Source: Cellulomonas massiliensis JC225 (lineage in GTDB: Bacteria; Actinomycetota; Actinomycetes; Actinomycetales; Cellulomonadaceae). Taken from it: DNA of 33,845 nt. The position numbers and the translations under genes are program-made. The stretch covers positions 76,516 to 110,360 of the forward strand of contig NZ_HE978588.1 of assembly GCF_000312005.1 (NCBI RefSeq). The letters are read 5' to 3'. Below, one piece after another: positions 26,140 through 33,845 of the stretch (its first letter is position 1; the number at the start of each line of letters is the position of its first letter). Under the pieces are notes generated by a model. It was not told the DNA's origin and did not search any database. It saw only the letters and a list, made by a program, of their open reading frames with translations.

Positions 26140-26597
26140 TGAGCCTCGTCGCGGACCCCAAGGCGCCGCGCCCGCCGCGCGCCCGTCCGAGCCGCCTCAC
26201 CACGCGCGGCAACACCGAGCTCTACGGCTGGGTGTTCATGCGCGCGTCGGGCGTCGTGCTCGTCGTCCTCATCTTCGGCCACCTGTTCGTGAACCTGGTC
26301 GCCGGAGAGGGCGTCAAGGCCATCGACTTCGGCTTCGTCGCCGGCAAGTGGGCCTCGCCGTTCTGGCAGGTCTGGGACCTGCTCATGCTCTGGCTCGCCA
26401 TGATCCACGGCACCAACGGCGTGCGCACGATCGTCAACGACTACGCCGAGAAGGACACGACGCGGATGGTCCTCAAGGGCCTGCTCTACCTCGCGTTCGT
26501 CGTGGTCGTCGTCCTCGGCACGCTCGTGATCTTCACGTTCGACCCCTGCCCGTCCGGGTCCCCCGCCGACCTGCTGCCGTCGTTCTGCACCGAGTGA
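26139..26597 (+). CDS. sdhD: Succinate dehydrogenase hydrophobic anchor subunit
   Basis: The 152-aa protein starts at ATG 26139, sharing one base with the sdhC stop. It has a basic Pro-rich N-terminus (about 25 residues) and three helices (about 32-55, 75-97, 112-135). H48 in GHLFVN and H90 in HGTNGVR are candidate heme ligands; the second repeats the HxxxGxR pattern seen in SdhC. It forms the second half of the membrane anchor and quinone site. The sdhA start follows after 18 nt. Confidence 0.92.
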   Translation: MSLVADPKAPRPPRARPSRLTTRGNTELYGWVFMRASGVVLVVLIFGHLFVNLVAGEGVKAIDFGFVAGKWASPFWQVWDLLMLWLAMIHGTNGVRTIVNDYAEKDTTRMVLKGLLYLAFVVVVVLGTLVIFTFDPCPSGSPADLLPSFCTE

Positions 26598-26615
26598 CGG
26601 GGGCCTGAAGGAACC

Positions 26616-28457
26616 ATGCAGACACACCAGTACGACGTCGTCATCGTCGGCGCCGGCGGCGCGGGGATGCGCGCGGCCCTCGAGTCGTCGGCCCGCGTCC
26701 GGACCGCCGTCATCTCCAAGCTCTACCCGACGCGCTCCCACACGGGCGCGGCGCAGGGCGGCATGTGCGCCGCCCTCGCGAACGTCGAGGAAGACAACTG
26801 GGAGTGGCACACGTTCGACACCGTCAAGGGCGGTGACTACCTGGTCGACCAGGACGCCGCCGAGGTGATGGCCAAGGAGGCCATCGACGCGGTGCTCGAC
26901 CTCGAGAAGATGGGCCTGCCGTTCAACCGGACGCCCGAGGGCCGCATCGACCAGCGCCGGTTCGGCGGCCACACCCGCAACCACGGCGAGGCGGCCGTGC
27001 GCCGCTCCTGCTACGCGGCGGACCGCACCGGCCACATGATCCTGCAGACGCTGTACCAGAACTGCGTGAAGAACGACGTCGAGTTCTTCAACGAGTTCTA
27101 CGTGCTCGACCTGCTGGTCGACCACGACCTCGCCGCGGGCCACGTGCCCGAGGGCGAGGAGGTCAACGTCTCGGGCGTCGTGGCCTACGAGCTGGCGACG
27201 GGCGAGATCCACGTCTTCCAGGCGAAGTCGGTGGTCCTCGCGACGGGCGGCGCCGGCAAGATCTTCAAGACGACGTCGAACGCGCACACGCTCACCGGCG
27301 ACGGCATGGCGCTCGCGTACCGCCGCGGGATCCCGCTGGAGGACATGGAGTTCTTCCAGTTCCACCCGACGGGCCTGGCGGGCCTCGGCATCCTGCTCTC
27401 GGAGGCCGCGCGCGGCGAGGGCGGCATCCTGCGCAACTCCGAGGGCGAGCGCTTCATGGAGCGCTACGCCCCCACGATCAAGGACCTCGCCCCGCGCGAC
27501 ATCGTCGCTCGGTCGATGGCCAACGAGGTCCGCGAGGGCCGCGGCGCCGGGCCGAACAAGGACTACGTCCTGCTCGACCTCACGCACCTCGACCCGGCGC
27601 ACATCGACGCCAAGCTGCCGGACATCACCGAGTTCGCCCGCACGTACCTGGGCGTCGAGCCCTACACCGAGCCGGTGCCGGTCTACCCGACCGCGCACTA
27701 CGCCATGGGCGGGGTGCCGACGAACATCGAGGGCGAGGTGCTCCGCAACGAGCACGACGTCATCCGCGGGCTCTACGCCGCGGGCGAGGTCGCGTGCGTC
27801 TCCGTGCACGGCTCCAACCGCCTGGGCACCAACTCGCTGCTGGACATCAACGTGTTCGGCAAGCGGGCCGGCATCAGTGCCGCGCACTACGCCGCGCAGG
27901 CGTCGTTCGTGGACCTGCCCGAGGACCCGGCGGCGACCGTCGTGGCCGAGCTCGAGCAGATGCGCACCCGCCCGGACGGCGAGCGCGTGGCCGACGTGCG
28001 CCGCGCGCTGCAGGAGACGATGGACGCGAACGCGCAGGTGTTCCGGACCGAGGAGTCCCTCCACCAGGCCCTCGCCGACCTGCGCGAGCTGCAGAAGCGG
28101 TACCAGGCCGTCTCCGTGCAGGACAAGTCGCGCACCTTCAACACCGACCTGCTGGAGGCCGTCGAGCTCGGCTTCCTGCTCGACATCGCGGAGACCGTGG
28201 TCGTCGGAGCGCTCAACCGCCAGGAGTCGCGCGGCGGGCACTTCCGCGAGGACTACCCCGACCGCGACGACAAGAGGTTCATGCGGCACACGATGGCCTA
28301 CCGGCGGCCGCTGCCCGAGGGGCGGCGCTCGTCGAAGGGCGACGGGGACGCCAAGGGGGCGTTCGCCCACTCGACCACGTTCGAGGGCTACCAGCTCGTC
28401 CTCGGGTCGAAGGACGTCGTGGTGACGCGCTACCAGCCGATGGAGCGTAAGTACTGA
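26616..28457 (+). CDS. sdhA: Succinate dehydrogenase flavoprotein subunit
   Basis: The 613-aa subunit oxidises succinate to fumarate in the TCA cycle. It has the FAD-binding motif [10 protein letters not shown] (12-21) and the [10 protein letters not shown] segment whose His42 carries covalent FAD. HTLTGDG, FQFHPTG and the substrate/FAD segment [13 protein letters not shown] are also present. AAGGAA (26608-26613) precedes ATG 26616. Its stop overlaps the sdhB start (TGATG). Length and motifs are those of a functional SdhA. Confidence 0.96.
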   Translation: MQTHQYDVVIVGAGGAGMRAALESSARVRTAVISKLYPTRSHTGAAQGGMCAALANVEEDNWEWHTFDTVKGGDYLVDQDAAEVMAKEAIDAVLDLEKMGLPFNRTPEGRIDQRRFGGHTRNHGEAAVRRSCYAADRTGHMILQTLYQNCVKNDVEFFNEFYVLDLLVDHDLAAGHVPEGEEVNVSGVVAYELATGEIHVFQAKSVVLATGGAGKIFKTTSNAHTLTGDGMALAYRRGIPLEDMEFFQFHPTGLAGLGILLSEAARGEGGILRNSEGERFMERYAPTIKDLAPRDIVARSMANEVREGRGAGPNKDYVLLDLTHLDPAHIDAKLPDITEFARTYLGVEPYTEPVPVYPTAHYAMGGVPTNIEGEVLRNEHDVIRGLYAAGEVACVSVHGSNRLGTNSLLDINVFGKRAGISAAHYAAQASFVDLPEDPAATVVAELEQMRTRPDGERVADVRRALQETMDANAQVFRTEESLHQALADLRELQKRYQAVSVQDKSRTFNTDLLEAVELGFLLDIAETVVVGALNRQESRGGHFREDYPDRDDKRFMRHTMAYRRPLPEGRRSSKGDGDAKGAFAHSTTFEGYQLVLGSKDVVVTRYQPMERKY

Positions 28458-29218
28458 TGACTGCCGTGGCCGAGGCCCCTGCCCAGAAGGTCGGCGAGGT
28501 CGCCTCCTTCACCGTCACGATGCGCGTGATGCGCTACCTGCCCGACGAGAACGGCGACGCCGTGCCGCGCTGGGACGAGTTCCAGGTCGAGTCGCACGGC
28601 ACCGACCGCGTGCTCGACGCGCTGCACAAGATCAAGTGGGAGCAGGACGGCTCGCTCACGTTCCGGCGCTCGTGCGCGCACGGCGTGTGCGGGTCGGACG
28701 CGATGCGGATCAACGGCCGCAACCGCCTCGCCTGCAAGACGCTGCTCAAGGACCTCGACCCGTCCAAGCCGATCACCGTCGAGCCCATCAAGGGCCTGCC
28801 CGTGGTCAAGGACCTCGTGGTCGACATGGAGCCGTTCTTCGCGAGCTACCGCGAGATCATGCCGTTCCTCATCACCACGGGGAACGAGCCGACGAAGGAG
28901 CGCCTGCAGTCCGCCGCCCAGCGCGAGCGGTTCGACGACACGACCAAGTGCATCCTGTGCGCCGCGTGCACGTCGTCCTGCCCGGTGTTCTGGACCGACG
29001 GCCAGTACTTCGGCCCGGCGGCGATCGTCAACGCGCACCGGTTCATCTTCGACAGCCGGGACGAGGGCGGCGCCCAGCGCCTCGAGATCCTCAACGACAA
29101 GGAGGGCGTGTGGCGCTGCCGCACGACCTTCAACTGCACCGAGGCGTGCCCACGGGGCATCGAGGTGACGAAGGCGATCCAAGAGGTCAAGCGGGCGATG
29201 ATCACGCGCGCCTTCTGA
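28457..29218 (+). CDS. sdhB: Succinate dehydrogenase iron-sulfur subunit
   Basis: The 253-aa subunit carries electrons from SdhA to the membrane anchor. The [2Fe-2S] ligands are C73, C78, D81 and C93 (RSCAHGVCGSD...LAC, with Asp as third ligand as in E. coli). The [4Fe-4S] motif CILCAACTSSCP is at 165-176, and CRTTFNCTEACP (221-232) supplies the [3Fe-4S] cluster. The ATG shares one base with the sdhA stop. The last ten codons plus the stop are repeated twice more downstream (29189-29355), but the reading frame itself is complete and ends at the first copy. Confidence 0.96.
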   Translation: MTAVAEAPAQKVGEVASFTVTMRVMRYLPDENGDAVPRWDEFQVESHGTDRVLDALHKIKWEQDGSLTFRRSCAHGVCGSDAMRINGRNRLACKTLLKDLDPSKPITVEPIKGLPVVKDLVVDMEPFFASYREIMPFLITTGNEPTKERLQSAAQRERFDDTTKCILCAACTSSCPVFWTDGQYFGPAAIVNAHRFIFDSRDEGGAQRLEILNDKEGVWRCRTTFNCTEACPRGIEVTKAIQEVKRAMITRAF

Positions 29219-29355
29219 GGCGACACCACCGAGGTCGCGAACAGCCGGCGAAGCGGGCGATGATCACGCGCGCCTTCTGAGGCGACCACCGCCGAGGCCG
29301 CGAACAGCCGGTGAAGCGGGCGATGATCACGCGCGCCTTCTGAGGCGACCACCGC
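29189..29355 (+). repeat. Tandem duplication of the sdhB 3' end, about 2.7 copies of 62/63 bp
   Basis: A 35-bp block beginning AAGCGGGCGATGATCACGCG and containing the last codons and TGA of sdhB is found identically at 29189-29223, 29251-29285 and 29314-29348. The linkers (27 and 28 bp) also match each other (GAGGYCGCGAACAGCCGG) but with several substitutions and one indel. Only the first copy lies within sdhB. The third copy fades after 29355, 8 nt before the terminator stem. Confidence 0.95.
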
Positions 29356-29362
29356 ACGTGCG

Positions 29363-29392
29363 CGAGGGCCGGGGCCGACGCCCCGGCCCTCG
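29363..29392 (+). terminator. Terminator of the sdhCDAB operon
   Basis: A perfect 13-bp stem (29363-29375 with 29380-29392) with loop CGAC is followed by TCTGCGTC. It lies between the converging sdhB and the reverse-strand gene ending at 29399, so it may act in both directions. Confidence 0.75.
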
Positions 29393-29398
29393 TCTGCG

Positions 29399-29968
29399 TC
29401 AGGCCGCGGTGACGGCCCGCTCGTCCAGCCCGGCGATCGCAGCGGCGAGGCGCCCGCGCGACGAGGCACGGCGTGCGACCGCCGCGACCCGGGCCCACGC
29501 GTCGGCGCCGAAGCGGTCGTGAGCCGCCACGAGGGCGTCCAGCAGCGACGGCTCGCCCGGCTCGGCCGTGACCTCGAGGAGCGTGCGGCCCGCGTCCTCG
29601 ACGACGTACGTGACCTGCGCGCGGAAGGTGTCGGCGGGCCGCGCGCGCAGCCGCAGACGGCCGCGGGCGACCTCGTCGGGCAGCATCCGGCCGCCGGAGC
29701 GCGCGAGGTGCAGCGCGGACCGCAGGCGCCGGGCGTCGTCCTCGTCCAGGCCGGCGGCGGCGTCGATCGCGTCGAGGTCGAGGAGGACGACGCAGGACTC
29801 GTCGGGCTCGCCCGGGTGCCAGGAGCCGTCCGCCTCGAGGGTGAGGAAGCCGCCCTCGACCGCGAAGGCGGTCTCGACGAGGGCGAGCCGGTCCGCGAGC
29901 GCCAGGCCGAGCAGCGGGTGGCGCCGCGAGGTGGTCACGGCGCCGCAGGAGCAGGAGATCGTCACCAT
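29399..29968 (-). CDS. Protein of unknown function (189 aa)
   Basis: The protein starts at ATG 29968 with the unusual N-terminus MVTISCSCG. No zinc-finger partner cysteines occur nearby; the only other Cys is in ESCVVLLDL. It is soluble, with no signal peptide, and has a beta-rich first half (FLTLEADGSWHPG, CVVLLDLDAI) and an Ala-rich helical C-terminus. A CACCCT lies 6 nt before the ATG, a possible weak leaderless -10. I recognise no domain. It converges on the sdh operon terminator and stands alone on its strand. Confidence 0.65.
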   Translation of the reverse strand: MVTISCSCGAVTTSRRHPLLGLALADRLALVETAFAVEGGFLTLEADGSWHPGEPDESCVVLLDLDAIDAAAGLDEDDARRLRSALHLARSGGRMLPDEVARGRLRLRARPADTFRAQVTYVVEDAGRTLLEVTAEPGEPSLLDALVAAHDRFGADAWARVAAVARRASSRGRLAAAIAGLDERAVTAA

Positions 29969-30073
29969 GGCCCCAGGGTGCACCGCCGGACCGACACGGG
30001 CGCCGGGCACACGCCGAGGGGTGCCGAGCCCAATGCGCTGGGCACGGCGCCGGGTCGGTGGTGGACTGGCCGC

Positions 30074-30247
30074 GTGAACACGCAGTGGCACGACACGCAC
30101 GTCCTGGGTCAGGGCGCGCCGATGGACCGCCGGGTCGAGTGGCACCTCGCGCACGCCGATGCGTGCGGGTGCCGGCCCGTCCCGGCGACCGTGGCGGCCG
30201 AGCTCGAGCGCCGGGGCCTCCCGGTGCCGGCGCCCCGTGACCGCTGA
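30074..30247 (+). CDS. Small protein of unknown function (57 aa)
   Basis: Read from GTG 30074 with a GGTGGTGGA stretch (30056-30064) upstream, the product is rich in His, Trp and Arg. It has HLAHADACGCRPVP, a cluster of His/Cys that could bind metal, and a short helix AAELERRGLP. It overlaps the following phosphotransferase start by 11 nt, suggesting coupling. ATG 30123 is an alternative start, giving about 41 aa. Function unknown. A spurious frame is possible, but the position in front of and overlapping a real gene supports it. Confidence 0.45.
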   Translation: MNTQWHDTHVLGQGAPMDRRVEWHLAHADACGCRPVPATVAAELERRGLPVPAPRDR

Positions 30248-31022
30248 GCTGCCCGTGCTCGTGGACGACCCGGGCACGGTCGAGGAGGTCCTGCCCGGCG
30301 GCAACGTCGGCGGCGCGGTGCGCGTCGGGTCGACGGTGCGGCGGCCGACCGGCCCGTGGACGCCGGCGGTGCACGAGCTGCTGGCGTTCGTCGCGGACGC
30401 CGGGCTCGACCTGGTGCCGCGGGTCCTCGGGACCGACGCGCGCGGGCGTGAGGCCCTCACGTACCTGCCCGGTCACGTCGTCCCGATCGGCGTCGAGGAC
30501 CTCACGGACGCCCAGGTGGCGAGCACCATGGCGTGGCTGCGCCGCTTCCACGAGACCGTGGCGGGCTTCCCGCGGGACACCCGACGCTGGCGCTTCGCCG
30601 AGCGCGGGCTCGGTCCGGGCGAGATCGTCTGCCACCACGACGTCGCGACGTACAACCTGGTGTTCGACGGCGACGCGCTCGCCGGCGTGCTCGACTGGGA
30701 CGTCGCCGGGCCCGGGGTCCCCCTCGACGACGTCGCGATCTTCGCCTGGAACGGGCCGCTGCTGGAGCCGGAGGCCGACGCCGCTGCGGTGGCGCGAGGG
30801 CTGCGCCTGGTGGCCTCGTCGTACGGCGACGTCGACCCGCACGACCTGCTCGACCACGTGCCGGTGCGGATGGCGAACGCGGTCGCGCGGATCGCCGCCG
30901 GCGCGCGCGCCGGCGACCCGGGGATGCGCCGGCTCGGCACCGTCGGCGAGCCCGACCGCACGCGCCGGCGCCTCGCGCGGCTGCTGCAGCGCACGGCCGA
31001 GCTGCACGACGCGATCGGCTGA
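30237..31022 (+). CDS. APH-family phosphotransferase
   Basis: The 261-aa protein has the kinase-like catalytic loop HHDVATYN (H133-N140, with D135 as base) and the metal motif DWDVA (D153) of aminoglycoside/choline/homoserine phosphotransferases. The N-terminal lobe is short and the nucleotide-binding lysine region is not obvious. Such proteins phosphorylate small hydroxyl compounds with ATP/GTP; the substrate cannot be assigned, and it should not be called an antibiotic-resistance gene on this evidence. GTG 30237 overlaps the 57-aa gene. The gene converges on the YihY-like gene with 9 nt between stops. Confidence 0.8.
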   Translation: MTAELPVLVDDPGTVEEVLPGGNVGGAVRVGSTVRRPTGPWTPAVHELLAFVADAGLDLVPRVLGTDARGREALTYLPGHVVPIGVEDLTDAQVASTMAWLRRFHETVAGFPRDTRRWRFAERGLGPGEIVCHHDVATYNLVFDGDALAGVLDWDVAGPGVPLDDVAIFAWNGPLLEPEADAAAVARGLRLVASSYGDVDPHDLLDHVPVRMANAVARIAAGARAGDPGMRRLGTVGEPDRTRRRLARLLQRTAELHDAIG

Positions 31023-31031
31023 CCGCGCCGC

Positions 31032-32036
31032 TCAGTGCTCGGCGGCCTCCGGGGGCGGCCGGTCGGCGACCCACGCGGCCGCCAGCAGGACGATCCGCGA
31101 GATGAGGTTGACCCAGATGAGCAGCGTGACGATCACGGCGAACGACGCGAGCAGCGGGTTCCTGTCGGCCGAGCCCGCGACGACGCTCGTCCCGAGGAAC
31201 CGCACGACGCCGATGCCGACCGCCGCGAGGAGCGCGCCGCGGACGAGGTCGCGGCGCGGCGGGTCCTCCGCGGCGAGCACGCGGACGATGAGGACGAACG
31301 TCAGCGCGTCGATGACGAACGCGACGAGCATGCCGACGCCCTGCAGCGCGATCTGACCGGAGCCGTCCCAGCCGAACGCGTCGAGGACCCACCGGGCGGC
31401 GGAGCCTGCCGCCGTGGTCAGCACGGCCGACAGGAGCACGGCGAACGCGAGGCCGGCGAGCCCGCCCAGCTCGCGCAGCTTGCCCGTCACCGCGTTGCCG
31501 CCGGTGCCCTCGTCGGCGAACATCGCCCGCACCCCGGTGCGCAGCGCCGCCGTGGCCGACAGGGCCGACAGGAGCAGGACGACCAGCGCGACGACGCCCG
31601 CGACCGTCAGGCCCGGGCTGAGCTGCAGCGACGCCGGGTCGATCACGCCGTCGTTCTCGCCGGTCTGGACGAGCCCGGGCAGCGCCTGGTCGATGGCGCG
31701 CAGCACGCTCGCCCGCAGCTCCTCGTTGTCGCCCAGCACCGCCATGAACACGGTCCACCCGAGCGTGAGCGCCGCGAACACGGAGAACAGGGCGGCGTAG
31801 GCGATGCCGCCGGTGAGCACGCCGCCCCCGCGGGAGCCGAACCGGGCGTTCGCACGGGCCGGACGGGTGCGCTGCCACCACGCGAGGAGCGCCTTCGCCC
31901 GCTCGACGAGCGAGGGGGACGACGACGGGTCGGGCACCCGTCGCGCCGCACGCGCGTGCGCCTGGCCCGCGCCCGCGGCCGGGCCGACCTCGTCGATCCC
32001 CGCGTGCGAGACCCGTTCGCGTCCCGGTGCCGTCAT
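31032..32036 (-). CDS. YihY/virulence factor BrkB family membrane protein
   Basis: The 334-aa protein has a charged cytoplasmic N-terminus (about 65 residues) and six membrane helices (about 70-100, 142-170, 188-215, 228-256, 262-288, 292-322). The segment GGIAYAALFSVFAAL at the start and WVNLISRIVLLAAAWVAD at the end are hallmarks of the family, once mis-called ribonuclease BN. Biochemical role is unsettled; transport or envelope functions have been proposed. TAGCCT, which includes the stop codon of the upstream gene, lies 6 nt before ATG 32036, so a leaderless internal start or re-initiation is possible. In M. tuberculosis a homologue (Rv3335c) also sits next to trpS. Confidence 0.9.
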   Translation of the reverse strand: MTAPGRERVSHAGIDEVGPAAGAGQAHARAARRVPDPSSSPSLVERAKALLAWWQRTRPARANARFGSRGGGVLTGGIAYAALFSVFAALTLGWTVFMAVLGDNEELRASVLRAIDQALPGLVQTGENDGVIDPASLQLSPGLTVAGVVALVVLLLSALSATAALRTGVRAMFADEGTGGNAVTGKLRELGGLAGLAFAVLLSAVLTTAAGSAARWVLDAFGWDGSGQIALQGVGMLVAFVIDALTFVLIVRVLAAEDPPRRDLVRGALLAAVGIGVVRFLGTSVVAGSADRNPLLASFAVIVTLLIWVNLISRIVLLAAAWVADRPPPEAAEH

Positions 32037-32045
32037 GCTCCGAGG

Positions 32046-33688
<1,643 letters not shown>

Positions 33689-33715
33689 TCAGGCGGCGGG
33701 GCAGGGGCGGACCGG

Positions 33716-33731
33716 CCGGACCGCGGTCCGG
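33716..33731. terminator. CCGGACCGCGGTCCGG palindrome, possible terminator of the edge gene
   Basis: A perfect 16-bp palindrome (6-bp stem with a CGCG loop if folded) starting 19 nt beyond the stop of the reverse-strand gene at the right edge and before trpS. Confidence 0.35.
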
Positions 33732-33750
33732 ACGGGAAGGTCGAGGGCGG

Positions 33751-33845
33751 TCAGGTGGCCTCGTCGTCGTACGGGGCCGGCGCGTTCACCGCGGCCGGTG
33801 CGGACGGCGGGGACGGCTCCCCGGCGGCCGCGGGCCGTCGCCCGG
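33751..33845 (-). CDS. C-terminal tail of an unidentified protein (partial, runs off the right edge)
   Basis: The minus strand is open from the edge to a TGA at 33751-33753. The 31 or so visible codons encode a Pro/Ala/Ser-rich stretch ending PAPYDDEAT, typical of a disordered C-terminal tail in high-GC actinobacteria. The palindrome at 33716 supports a gene end here. The identity of the protein cannot be judged from this part. Confidence 0.45.
   Translation of the reverse strand, partial: GRRPAAAGEPSPPSAPAAVNAPAPYDDEAT

Noticed and set aside
29189-29355. CRISPR-like array
   Set aside because: Repeats contain coding sequence of sdhB, the 'spacers' are homologous to each other, only three units exist and no cas genes are nearby.
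30237-31022. Aminoglycoside resistance gene
   Set aside because: Only the generic APH catalytic motifs are visible; the family includes many housekeeping small-molecule kinases and nothing nearby suggests resistance.

Overview
The window is very GC-rich, protein-dense DNA from a high-GC Gram-positive bacterium (Actinomycetota). Gene order, GTG starts, 4-nt start/stop overlaps and TAnnnT-N7-start leaderless promoters all fit this phylum. A Micrococcales / Cellulomonas-like source is my best inference but is not proven here. No rRNA, tRNA, CRISPR array, insertion sequence or prophage is visible. No gap between genes exceeds about 250 bases.

Layout. (1) 1-782: the 3' end of a biotin-dependent acyl-CoA carboxylase alpha chain, then a NUDIX hydrolase. 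(2) 893-4474: an iron-uptake operon efeU-efeO-efeB behind a 16/19 match to the DtxR/IdeR iron box. (3) 4576-7171: a polytopic membrane protein fused to an endonuclease/exonuclease/phosphatase domain, and a small four-helix membrane protein. (4) 7174-8598, reverse: an LpdA-type NAD(P)H-quinone dehydrogenase lacking the redox cysteines. (5) 8810-10717: a large protein of the DUF4914 type whose motifs resemble the ATP-dependent PEP carboxykinase core. (6) 10752-13538: purine nucleoside phosphorylase and a phosphohexomutase, each with a leaderless-type start. (7) 13627-22866, reverse: a nucleoside uptake and catabolism cluster, read as BMP lipoprotein - hairpin - ABC ATPase - permease - permease - cdd - deoA - 73-aa acidic protein - add - deoC, with six 4-nt overlaps. 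(8) 23076-25489, reverse: an M20 amidohydrolase and mannose-1-phosphate guanylyltransferase. (9) 25738-29218: sdhCDAB, followed by an unusual 62/63-bp tandem duplication of the sdhB 3' end and a strong terminator. (10) 29399-33845: two unknown proteins, an APH-family phosphotransferase, and a reverse-strand trpS - RNA-ligase-like - YihY group. The C-terminal tail of another reverse-strand gene runs off the right edge.

How the genes work together. The cluster at 13.6-22.9 kb binds nucleosides (BMP lipoprotein), imports them (ATPase and two permeases), deaminates them (cdd, add), cleaves them (deoA here, deoD facing it) and sends deoxyribose-5-phosphate to glycolysis (deoC). The facing phosphohexomutase may isomerise the released sugar-1-phosphates. 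From memory, the order lpdA / deoD / mutase / add-deoA-cdd / sdhCDAB / YihY-trpS matches Mycobacterium tuberculosis Rv3303c to Rv3336c, so most of the window is an old actinobacterial core neighbourhood. The least ordinary items are the sdhB-tail repeats, the DUF4914 protein, the acidic 73-aa protein coupled to add, the membrane-anchored EEP protein and the recurring GGACC-type palindromes after stop codons.
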